NCBI GenBank assembly: GCA_030435675.1
Contig: CM059622.1
Span: 15,252,001-15,316,000, forward strand
Source: Steinernema hermaphroditum
Taxonomy: Eukaryota; Nematoda; Chromadorea; Rhabditida; Steinernematidae
Length of the DNA: 64,000 bases
Direction of reading: 5' to 3'
The translations under genes were made by a program, and so were the position numbers. The notes under the pieces are model-generated. The model ran no database searches. It had not been told where the DNA came from and saw only the letters and a program-made list of their open reading frames with translations. Positions 42,701 through 54,700 of this stretch are shown in pieces; positions within the stretch are counted from its first letter, which is position 1, and each line of letters starts with the position of its first letter.

Positions 42701-43486
42701 GGGAAATCCGACGACGACCGCGAAAGTGCAAATGGGTTCGATTACGTTAAATGAGTTTGTCGACGCGTATTACCCCAATCGAATCGTGTTCCGAGATGCT
42801 TGAGAACGGGCTGATCTTTGAGTGTTGTTTCAGAAAAGTACGATAAGGTGCACCCTTTTAATGGGGTTCTACATCGGCCCGGAAATCAGATTTATTATCA
42901 GCCTGATTCTGAGTATCAAATAGCTCCTTGTTCATCAGAATATTGTTGTCCTGACCTTTCAATTGGGTTCAACATGGACTATCCACTCATTCACTCACTG
43001 ACTGCGCCAAAATCAGATCTGTTATCAGATTATGGTCGTCAAAATCTCCTCGTTCATTAAAGTGTCGTTGTCTTGGCCTTAAGATCAGCGGGCTTTTCTA
43101 AATGTTTTCAGTATCATTCTTGACCAGAACTGTTTTGAACTGTTTGCGACTAATGCCCAAATCGATTGCGTATCCCATTAATCACGCCTTGTTCCGGAAC
43201 GTTCGGTGACTAGACTGTTGGTGACGCATCATGGGCGTCCCATATGACTCAAGGGCATATCTAGAACTTCATTATTCACACTTCCATCTGTGACTCCCCA
43301 CTTTCCCTCTCTATCCTGAGTGGTCAGTTGACGGAACCCTCGATGACGGTGCTGGCTCTTCCAGGCTAAATTAACCAAGTCCAAAATCATTCTATTAGTT
43401 GATCTTCTACTCTAGCAGTCCACCTGGCTATGATACGTTTTACGATAAGATGGAAAAAGGTATCCCATGACCTACCTTACCCTCTT
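39706..43486. other. Gene-free DNA
   Basis: No gene seen. 40730-41000 is a GC-rich island. 41221-41345 and 41477-41600 are diverged copies of one another ('ctggaata(a/g)agtg...ctg(t/c)tgagcaagctat(g/a)aat...gatcacag(a/g)taaag'). 42850-43070 contains another weak internal duplication around 'aaaatcagat.tgttatcagatt'. Confidence 0.45.
41221..41600. repeat. Two diverged tandem units
   Basis: Units at about 41221-41345 and 41477-41600 share a series of short blocks in the same order, listed in the neighbouring entry, including 'gagcaagctat' and 'gatcacag.taaag'. Old duplication. Confidence 0.55.
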
Positions 43487-43925
43487 GTCATTTACTTGTT
43501 TTGCCCCAAAATAATCAATCCTGCATTTAGTGTTCAGTCCCATAGCTTGCTAAGAAACACATGGACCTGAACCATTCCAGATTTGTGCATAGGGGTTGAG
43601 AAGGGACTCCCTGCTTTGCCTGGAACTTCCCAACAAGAGTATTTCTCGTCTCGTACATGGTGAATTCTAGGAGTGGCACTTTGAGGCACTTTTTCGACTT
43701 GGCACGTGACTCGGCGAAGCCTGACTCGAATGTTAACCATAGTCTATTCCATTTTAAAATATTTCTTGCTGTGTCGCTGTGCCATTTACATGTTTTGACC
43801 CAAAATAATGAATTCCGCTTTCAGTTTACAGTCCCACATCATGTCATGAGCACACTGATCTGAAATATTCCACATTTGTGCATAGGGGTTTAGAAGGGAC
43901 TCCCTGGTTCGCTTGGAACTTTTCT
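43487..43925 (-). repeat. Two tandem units with a shared peptide-like frame
   Basis: Units 43487-43630 and 43780-43925 share 'gcatttac.tgtttt', 'tttgtgcataggggtt.agaagggactccctg' and more. On the minus strand both read QA(K/N)QGVPS(Q/K)PLCTN then (L/V)E(W/Y)FRS(M/V)C; the differences are mostly conservative, which suggests a repeat that once coded, perhaps part of a mobile element. No intact gene remains. Confidence 0.55.
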
Positions 43926-46900
43926 ATCCATTTTTGAACTGTTTTTTGTTGTGTCGCTCCATTGAAAAGCTCACACATCTTGTCCAGTAACCTCATTGCT
44001 CCGGAAACAGTTTTACAGTCCCATTCGTCCCCGATCACCAACCATAAATCCGCCCCTATTTCATGCCTCCTTCTGCCGCGCCGTCGCCCACTTCCGACAG
44101 TCCACTCGTGCACTCACTTCTCGGACACACTACCCCGAATGATTTATGGGCCGTTGCGCGAGAAAATCTCCCTCGGCCATCTGGTAATTAATTCGCGTGT
44201 AACTGATATCATCTCGCGCGCACCCACCCCATCATCCAACGGTCCAACTCACACAGAACAACCCATTGAGTCGGGTTGGGAAAAGACAAAAATCGATGAC
44301 TGTGCGGCGCATCGTCATGCGGAAGAGCGGGGACTTGCTGCTTGCAAGCTGCCCGCAGCTGTGGGACGGTAAAATCGGCCGCGCGTTTTTGTACGCGACC
44401 GCGATGCGCCTCAATGGCACCGCGGCCGCGAAAGTTTGCCCTCAAAAACGCGTAAACGTTTTATGGAGATCGGAAGTCGACCCGCTTTTGGAGGATGTTT
44501 TGAGGGTCCGCGCCGGCCTGCAAGACGTGTAATTCATTCGTGTCAACGCTCTTTTCTTTCGTAATTGAAATTGGTCGGGCGTTGATTGCGATTGCGTTGA
44601 TCACATCGGCAATTTCGAGGTCTAGCCATTAGATTTTAGGGGTTCAGCCGTGTACGATAACTCGGCGCCTTTGTAATTAACGATGTCTTCTTCTGCTGGA
44701 ATCAAAGTTCAGACCCTTTAACTAAAAAGATGTGCCGGAGTGCCAAGATGGTTGCTGCCGACTTTTGTATTTGGATTCATAGCTGTTATATCGCTTTTGA
44801 GACCACATATACAAGTCATGTCCTTCAATTGGGGGCAAAACAAGGTTCACAATTGAGAGAACTCATGGAATTCGTGTACTAGGGCATGCAATGAGCCTGC
44901 TGATCCGATGCTCGCTTAGTGGAATGGCAGTGGTCCCCTGCTGTCACTTTAGAGGGTCGGGTTCGAGCCCCCAAGGTGAATGTTCTCTCAATGTTGATTT
45001 CTGAATTATCATAAATTTTTTTGTGTGTTTTCGATAATAAGGGTAGCAGAAAACTTCTCTGGTGGTAGAACTTTCTACCTAACAAAGGACGGGTTGAACA
45101 TGCTCATCGTGAATTTCAATGGAACTCGGCCTTGGAGACCCCAGGTATCCTTATCCTTAGCTGTAGCTTAAACTGGTAAAAAGGTGACTTTCGTTCTGAA
45201 AATTCATGAATCCTCAGCCTCTGTCCGTTCCAAAACGTCTTGGCTCGGTTGGCATGTGGCACTTGAGGAACCGGCTTCTTGTTAGAGGTACTGACCACTC
45301 TAGTTCCTTGCCGTTCATATCCAAATGTAGGACAGTTATTCTGAAGGAGATGGTGCTTAAATAACAGGTATAGCTACTAGATTTACTTCCAAATGTCCAT
45401 GAATCGATCATTGCATTGAATGCAAAGATATACTTAGCGTCCCCCCTCTCCAACCTCACCTTGAAATCATCAATCGATCCGCTTTTGGAGGATGTTTTGT
45501 TCAGTCGGATCGCTGCTCGCCTTTCGGCTCTTCTGCCTTCCGCGCGTAATTGATTTCTTTTTGCTCAACAAACCGTCGCAAGGCCACGGCGCCATTCATG
45601 CCGTGTTCGCGGCTGTAATCGCACCCCACCGCGGCTCCGTACTTTCCACACCGCCCCTTTTCCAGAGAGTCGCGAACGGCGCTGCGAACACGGAAGCTGT
45701 CCAATCTGGGCCGTCGGCAAACGGACTCCGTTTACTGTCACTAAATTAAACAGTGTAATGTGGCGGTAATTGGCCAATTGAGGATTATTTGCGATCCTCC
45801 TCCTGTTGTGACACTTGGACGGTGGGAGGTGTTCGCCGCGTTTCAAGGTCATCTTCGAGCTTTTCTATTTGTGGTTTGCTATCTTTAGTCTGTCTGATTA
45901 TTATCTTGGCGTATACGATAAAAAGGAAAGCGTTTCGATAAGATATTGAATAGAAAAAAGCCATTATGTTATGTTGTTTGTCGGCTGGAACGGTGCTGCG
46001 ATCATAACAGATCTGTTCTAAAGTGGATTGTCGGCTCAGAAACTGGATTGTGAGTCACATAGTTGAAGGTGGAGGGCTGATCTTTGTGCTGGTAAATTGG
46101 AAGGGCTAGATTTGCATCAAAACCACCCATAAAGAACATTCAGACGTTCCCAATCTGGCGCTTTAAACCAATCTTTGAGCGTACTATAGATAGCATCAAG
46201 GAACTTTTTTTTCGTTTTTTCAATCTTTTTGATATGCGATCAACAAACATGAAAACAGTCTGTAATTCCTTTCAAATCGGGTAGGAAAGACCTTCTTCTG
46301 GAAAAACGTTCTTCCGCCGCCTTAGCGGCATTCATGAAAAGACGCTTGGTCACACTATCAAAGGTCATAAAATGTGATAAGAGAACTTGGCCCTTTTCGT
46401 TATTCCGACGTCTTAACGGTTGAGACTTGCCTCTCTGATCACGATTCGAAACTTCCACTACTTCCAATAAATCAGTCAGTTCAATGTCCGAACTTTGAAC
46501 TGCCAGCACATCGTTAGTCCACTCCCAGAAGGTCATTCACCCACCCTCAGCAGCAGCTCTGCTTAATCCAATGCAAAGCTAACGTGACATTCGATCGTTG
46601 CACCATCGCTCCTAATTTGCTCAAATCACACAAACAGCCATTGTCCACGGCGGTTAGCAAACAAACGCACAGAGTGGACGACGGCCACTACACGTTGAAG
46701 AGGAGGAGCGGGAGGAACTTCACTCTCCCATCGCTATTGCGATCATGCATGCGGTAATCGATTCATTTCCTTGGCACGCGATGGGTGAGGTCAAACGCGA
46801 TAGGATCAGTAGGTGCTTCTGGGGAATGTGACCCAAGCGTAGGCATTTAAGATTGCCTATCCTGATCTATAGCTTTACTTATATGATATAAGGACGCCTA

Positions 46901-48792
46901 CCCGCTTTACTTGTATGATCGTAATTGTAGCCTATGAAGTTCTAGATCTAAAATAGCAGAACCGCCCTATCCCTTCCCCCATCGCCTCTAGAGTACCTCT
47001 CCTCAAACGGATGGTCTTTTGTGTGATTTTTGCGCCCAACAACCGTCCTTTGTTATTCCACTCACCCACCCTCCGCATCCACTGTAATGTTATCTGTGCA
47101 TGTGGACAGATGGCCATCGAGCACATGCTCCCGCGCGCCCTTCCGCCGTCGTCGTCGCCGCCGCGCGATCTCAGCTGATCTTCCCGCTCTCTTCACGCTA
47201 ACGAAGAGGCGCCGCAACGTTGTTTTTGTGCGCGCTTGTTTATTTCTAATCTGGCGCCTTAATCGCGTTGTGTCCGGCGACGTCTATCTGTTTATTTCGT
47301 GATCGAAGGCGCGTGATGTTGAAATATGTTGTTGTTTGGCGGGGGAAGGCGCTGTTTTTTGAATCAACAACGAGGATTTTGACGGATGGGCATAGGAGGG
47401 CGAAAGGGAAGTGATTTGCAATGTTTCTGATGTTCAGAGACCAGAAATTTAGACGGGCTAAAGTTTGATAGGGCGATCTGAGCTTGGGGATCTACACACT
47501 GCAGCTTGCTGACGTGACCGTATGTAAATATTTGTGTATTGCGTTGGTGGCTGTGAGAGCAGAACCGGATGGTTATCCTGAACCAATGCAGATCGAGGTC
47601 AATATGGGAACAGTTTGAGCATCTGGGGATCAAATTGATCAAATTTTGTGTTGCTTTTGAAAATCTGCCTATGGTACTGGCATCTTTGGAATCGAGAATT
47701 CCTTATAATGAACAGACTTGACCTTTCTCAGGATAGGGACCCTCTAAACGAAGTAGATTTCAGCTTTTATCTTGAAATTTCAATCAATATTTGGGCACAG
47801 TCTGTCCTTACCCACAGTTCTAGAAATTATGACTTTTTGTTGAATCTAAATCTGAACATCGATATGCATCCCCTTGATCATTCCATGACACCATTTAGCC
47901 TGGGAAGACTAAACTTCAGGATAGACCATCTTTTACCTAGATCGCTTGAGATAAACGTGAAGATCGAGGTCAGCTTTTCGTATTTGGTATAGCCCTTGGC
48001 CGATAGCTCGAGCGAGAAAGGCTCTTTTGAATGATGCATAGTCCCTCTCTTGGATCGTCCTACAGATATCAAACAAAAATTCCATACCTTCAGTCTCCCA
48101 TAAATCCCCAAACCGCAGTCCGACCCGCGTTTTCATCCGCCTTTTACCCAACCAATTTTCCTGTCACCCATTCTTCCCTCGTGCCTCGAAACGGTAATAA
48201 ATCAGGCTACCTTGGACACGAGACCGTGCTTTCCAATTTCGGCCGACTCCCGTTACTGAACAATGCAGGCGTTCGCGTTTTTTTTTTGACCGTCAATGCA
48301 CGCTTGAAGGGCGCATTAAATTTATCGGTTTGTCCTTCTGCAATTTATCGTCACCAGCAGCGCCGCCTCTAATACCCAGCACAACTCAAACGAGCCCTCC
48401 AGCCCGGCCCCCCTTACCCGAGAGGGCCTTTGACCGACGCCGACGTGAGCGTGACGTGACGCATTTGCCGGCGGCGTCCTCCCGGGGCTGGCCATCGCTG
48501 GCCACCAGTCGGTTTGTCTTTTCGGCGAAGAAGACCGCCGCCGCCATTAGGGCACATTCGGGCATCGATCTTTGCTGCCACGCTTGCTGCCCGATGTGTG
48601 GCCCCATTATGCGCTTCCAGAGGGATGGATGCGTGGATCGGGAGCATCGGTTTCCCGCAGCATGTTTCGACGACGGCGATGGATGGCCCCTCCGCTAATG
48701 TGATGTTATTCTGACTCTATTTCGCCGCGTTTCCGATTGACTCGCGTTTGTACTTTTCTCGCTGAGTGTTGTGTTCCGTTTCAGAGCCCGCC
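43926..48792. other. Gene-free DNA upstream of the L1CAM gene
   Basis: Contains a tRNA-like relic (44905-44978) and GC-rich islands at 44150-44540, 45480-45860 and 48350-48720 separated by AT-rich DNA. 45768-45792 (TAATTGGCCAATTGAGGATTATTTG type) is a second cluster of homeodomain-like cores. No exon was found before the CGTTTCAG acceptor (48777-48784) that precedes the L1CAM start. Confidence 0.45.
44905..44978 (+). pseudogene. tRNA-like relic
   Basis: Shows an A-box-like GCTTAGTGGAATGG and a B box GGGTTCGAGCCC at tRNA spacing, but no matching acceptor stem and no clear anticodon arm. Either a decayed tRNA or the head of a SINE family different from the one at 10.7 kb. Confidence 0.4.
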
Positions 48793-51700
48793 ATGGGTCA
48801 CTCCAACATGAGGCGGTGGCTACTCCTGATCTTCAGTTTACTATCAGGTGAGTAGATGTTTATAATGTAGTGTAAAAAAACAACAATTATTCAAATTTTA
48901 CATTTCAAACTGACTTCAAAGTGGTCCAGGTTAAGGTGAACCTTCAAACGAATCCCTGGAGAACATTTGGATTGAACCATTAGATTCCAACGTGCTTTTT
49001 TTGCTGATTACTCCGAAGGAGGGTTCTCAACAAGAACATACAAGAACATATGATCCCTTTTCGATACCATACTCCCCTATCAATCCGGCTAATACGGTTT
49101 GATTTTCTTATTCAATTCGGCAGGACACATGTCCTAAAAGTCGACTTATCCATCGACTATTTTAAAAGCAGCTTAAGCTATGCTGGGTGAAAGGAAATCT
49201 TTCATCAAGTCTTCCGGTAAATATTGGAAGAAATTAATGAAAGCAGATTAGAAGCAACATTTACATGGTCCTAGCCAAAGGCCATTTTCCTGGTGGAGAC
49301 GGAGGCCTCTTGCCACGACACTGGACATAAAAAATAGTCTTGTTTTGTACCTCCGCTATCTCTTCTTGTCCCCCTGAATAGGTACTTCATGCTACCGCCC
49401 GTAAATAACGTCAACTCTATAACTTCATTTAAAGTGCGATTTCTTGGTTGGTGTTCTACAGAGAAACACTGCTTTGGAGGGGTGTCATGATGGACCGAAT
49501 CCTTTATGTAGAGACTTTAAGAGTTGGAATTTGATTATATGGAGCTCATATTGAAGGGCCAAATCTCATATTTTCAAGTTGACCCTCATAACAGCTCTTT
49601 ATCTTCGATTAGTATAGTCCTGATTAACGCCCATATAGCACTCTATCTGATCACCAACTGCACCTGACCAAAATGAAGAATATCACCGTAAACATTTCAA
49701 AGAATACAAATGGACCGAATCCTTTTTTCATCCAAAACTGGGCACTATCTTCGAGTGCTCCATGAGCCTTCAAAGAGAGCTAGACTTGCTGATCTTTGAG
49801 TGAAATGAGGCTGTTGTACGTTGATAAGCAATCGTTCCAAAAGTGACCTAATTTCAACACCCTAGCCAATATTCACGGTAATTTATGATGTGTTACTAAA
49901 CTTCCTCTTTTACAGTAAGTCACTGCGTGGACATCGACTGGACATCGATCCCGACGCCTCCCCAATTCATCCACCAGCCGAACGATCCGATCATCTACTA
50001 CACCCTCGAAGGAGGCACAGTGAACGCGGGCGAGAACCATGAGTACCTCCGGGAACGCGAGCTTCGATGCAAGGCCATCGGAAACCCGCCGCCATAGTGA
50101 GTTTACTCTATCGATTCTTCTCACGCCTATCGCCTATCAGATGCCATACGCATCGGCGTCTTAAATATTAATAAACCCTTTAGTGGGGTTATATCTAGGA
50201 GCGAATGTGTTTTGGGATGGTCCGAGCAGGGATAGTCACTAATAACGGTCAGAAGTGTCATTTTCGCTAATTGTGCTCTTGTTGTGACGGGCTAATAATG
50301 CAGATTTTCGGGATAATGTGCGGATAATGGTGGGAGATGTTGATTGGCTGTGTACGGAAAACAAATAATCGATAGTCGTTTGACCTGCATAAGAATGTGA
50401 AGCGTGTTAAGGTATTCAATCTGAGCAGTGTTCTTTAAATAGACTACGAAAGTTCGGAGATAAATCTATTTAGAACGTGAAAAAAGCAAATGATCAGTCG
50501 AACTAAGGATCAACTCTGATCGTTAAGAAAACCTATCCTTATAGGCACAGCTAATCATGTTAACATCCATTTAAAGCTCGAACCCTCGAACAAAATGGCC
50601 AAGATACCATCCAGTTTGATCACACAGATGGCTAGCTAGCTAGCATTTTGAAAAGCTATATGTGGTCATATGAACGCAACTTTCAAATGATGCTTGCAAG
50701 GTTAGGTATGCGCACAAGCCGATGCCGTTTTGGGGTTGGCGTTCAATAAGGTAGGCTTACCTGTGTGCCAAATCTCAGCTTGACCCGAGGCGGACGCTCC
50801 GGAAAGATCGCATGATTGCTTATCCAAGTGTTCCTTGTTCCTTGAGCGTTTTCCGGATTCATTAGCGTTTCTGTTCTAAACCAAGCAAACGGCAATAAAC
50901 AAGAAAATCTGCCGATAAGAGATTGAAAAAGCAGCTTAATTTTCCGGGGCTCTAAGTCTCTTAGTGACATTCCAGGTGTAAGGCAATTAGCAGCTCGCGA
51001 TTAACGCTTTCTAGCAGCTTTCTGACGGATGTACGGGTGTTGAAATGTTACACATGGCTTTTGAGCTCATAGTAAGAAAGAAAAACACCACATAAAACTT
51101 GGAATTAACTAAACATTGTGCTACAAGATGTCTAGGGCATAGTGAATGGGTGTCAGACATCAGGATTCAGTGGATCATGGATACTTTTGGATACTCTTTT
51201 CATGACATAATGGGACACGTTTCGCATATGCTATTTCATTGGGATGTGTCATTTTTTGCGACGGTTTATAAAACGATGATCCATATGAATATTTTAAAGA
51301 CATGGCTGATAATTAGATTTTTGAGTACTGAATTCATGTGGCTCTGTGAACCTAAGGCAGACCAAACATTGCCGATTTGACTTTGATTTTGCCCATTATT
51401 GTGCCACTATAAACATAGCATGGGTCGAGTCCTAAAATTGGAACAAATCTCTTAAGAAATCGACTCAACGTTTCCGATATAACACTGGTATAGCAATAGG
51501 ACTATAGATGGATAAGAAGCCAACATAAGGATTCAGCACAAAATGTGCGGATGAGCGTGATCCGTGTTTACAAATCTACATTAAATTTTCACATAGTGAG
51601 TCATGAGTTCACTGCTTTTCGCATCTTTATAGCTCTCGTAAATTCATTATGTGGTTCCGCGTTTTAACAAAAAGCTCGAACAGCGGCCGCGAACAGCTGC

Positions 51701-54700
51701 TTGATGTGATCGATCATTACGAACAAATCGCTAAACACTTCGAACGAATGTATTCACGTAGCACATGTATCCAATAAGGTTATAAGGTTCAATTTGATGT
51801 GAAATTCCCATGAAGCTCCTTCATTATGAGACTATAAATGCCCTCCAGGGTCCTCAAATGCCTCACATTTGCCGCCATCCATCACATGACTCACTTTTTA
51901 CACTGATCAAACACAGATGTTCCGAAATTTTGAGTGTTCTACCAGGAAACATGTGCGTCGTTTCAGCTACAAATGGAAAAAGAACGGAAAACCCTTCAAC
52001 CTGGAGATGTTCAGCGACCGAATCGCCAAGGTACCCGGCGACGACGGATCGTTCGTCTTCCGGTCGATGGTCGCCTCTGACGAGGGCGAATATCACTGCG
52101 AAGCGTCCAATGGAAACGGAACCGCCGTCTCCGAAAAAGTGAAACTCGAACAGACCTGTAACTCGATCCTTGCTCATCTTAAGTTGCAATTCCTGTTGCA
52201 TTGCAGGGATTCACTACTTCCCAAAGGAGGCGCCTGAAGAGGTGAAAGTGGAACTTGGAGATGCGTACAGCAGGAACTGCACTCCGCCCGAGTCGAATCC
52301 GAAGGCGAGAGTCTATTGGATCTTCAAAGGTGACGAGGAGGGTTCGTTTGAGTCGATCAACAGTTCGCATATCAGTACGAACGAAGAGGTAAGTGATGGG
52401 GTCCAGGATTGTCCAGGCCGATAAACAGCTCCTCTAAAGAAAGATCACAATTACATGGATGTTTGAATCATGGGAAACGCGAAGATGTGTAGTGTAGTGT
52501 ACGCAAACTATCAGAAGTAACAGAAGAAAACGCTGTCGTAAGAACATCCGAGCTGGTGTCAATTTTTGGACCGATGATCAGCATGATTATATCATAGGGT
52601 TTCCGGCATTAAGAAATCTCATGGGCGATACATCAGGAGCCTACCAGCAGTAAACACACGGAAGGCCTAACCGCCTTTCGGATGGAGACACCAGCCCTGC
52701 GGCTCACAAAAGAAGCAAAAAAAAAGATTAAGAAAGCAAATGCTTAGCATCCCCAGAGGCATAGTAGCAGTTAAACGGTTGCTTTCGATCTGTCTGTGTG
52801 GTTCATTGCGAGCGTGTCTGATTTGTAATCGGCTGAGGTGGGTTCGATTCCGCCATCAGTCCCTAATTTCGTCTGCTGCCGAAAAGTCTCAGAATTTTGA
52901 ACTTTGGCCTTCGCGACCGGTAGCTTAAAAGAAGGAAGCTCGCCCGCGGATTTCCCGGAAACACGCTGGGGCAAATTCTAATCAACGGCTTTGCAGACAG
53001 CTGAAAAAATGTACTTTTGACATTGACCTTGAGATATTGCTGGTTTGACCGACGTTATCTTGATCTAGGAGGACGGCTTCTACATCCGGAAGCGCGTTCT
53101 AAATAGTGAAACGTCCTCCATATTTGAGTAATGATACGACCATTAGAATCGAGTGGTTTTGTGAAATACCTTTTTCTTGGAAAGTTAATGAATCACTATC
53201 AAAGCGTAGAAGAAAACATTTTTCATTGGATAATTTGTCTTTACAATGCAGGAAAATGGGCCCAAAATAGATTATGCAATTACGGCAATTTGTCCGCTTT
53301 GGATCTTATCTCGATATTGATCTTGCGGTGCCACTTCTACATAGGAAAAAAGTGAAAAATCAATTCGGCCATTTATCCGTTGTTCCTCAGGATGTTCGTT
53401 TCCAAGCATTCACCCATTTTCGTGGAATATACACTTATCTCAATCGCATGGCTCCACAACGAGGTTCATGACCGTACCCTCCCGAATCGCTATGCATTTA
53501 AGTCATCCCCTCCCATCTCCTGATATTGGTGCTAAGCCTCAGCACCGCCAATAAAAGAAAAAATCAATTTCCCGTTTTTCCCATACGTATATCTGAAGCT
53601 TCTCAAGGCATTTACCCCACCCCGCTCACCTCGTTAGAAACTGAAAGCCTTCTTAATCGCGTTCGTGTAGGCGTGTGCCAGCCGATCGCTCATTTCCTTA
53701 TTGATCTTCCTAAACTAAATCGGGAATTAAACATGGCCTTTCAGCTTGAGGAGGTTCTCATGACCTTATTTTGATGTTCGGCTCTTAAAATGAATTAAGA
53801 TATCCACATCGTTAATTCAGTCCACTTTAAGAATCGCAATCCGATTCAGATCCACCTTATACATCCTGATGCCAACAACCTACCTTATCTAAAGACCATG
53901 GGTATATCTCTTTTGTAAAGTAACTATGGAATGTAAAATCCTTTAAAATTTATTGATACCCTATTGGCCTTGAACCGATCCAGTTCAAGACCTTATCTTG
54001 ATATTGGTCCGGCACCGCCTTCCATATAAAAAACTCAAAATCAATTCCCCCATATATCGATCCTTCCTGAACTCCTTAAGGCGAGAAGCGTCGTACCTCT
54101 CTTTCCACATCTTCCCGCATCGGTAAACAACTCGAGATGGCGCTGTTTAGGCATGTCGCCCCTTCGCGCACACCTCTAATCGCAGCTCGTTGATTTCACG
54201 TTTTCCGTCTCCCAGCGAACCTCGATTAGCGCTAATTTTGCAAGGACACACATTCCCCTCCTTAGCCTTAGGCGACGCTCTCTCTCGCGCACACGCGCGT
54301 CCAAAAGATGCGCACCACCACCATCATCGCTGGATGCAAATGCCGTTGTTGTTGTTGCGTGTGAGTGCGCGCGAGAGGCCCCGCGCATGAGGAGGTTGCA
54401 CGTAGTTACAGAGTGCACAGAGGCGGGCTTGGCGCTGGAGTGCTGCTGCTGCTGCCTGGTCGGCAGGCCGGCTGGCTGGCGACGAGTCGACTCGAATCGC
54501 CGCCGCGAGAGGGGACCGCGAGAAGGGGAGAGTTCTCTTTTGATCTTTCTCTATGAAACTCCGTCGGTGACAGCTGTGCTCTCTGTGTGTGCTGCTCGCC
54601 ACTGTGTTGCTACTGATACTTGCCGCCGACGCCGCCGCCGCAAGCCTCTCAGCCGGAGCCTTGACTCATTTCTTTTCTTCTGGCCAATTACGGGTGCCCA

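Noticed and set aside
43844..44113. 89-codon minus-strand frame
   Set aside because: Part lies in the tandem repeat; the rest is Arg-rich and lacks a family signature.
53069..53105. Candidate 37-base exon of the L1CAM gene ([12 protein letters not shown])
   Set aside because: It joins in frame only with a later acceptor. The acceptor at 54884 gives [13 protein letters not shown], which fits Ig2 directly after exon 52207-52388, so this piece is not needed.
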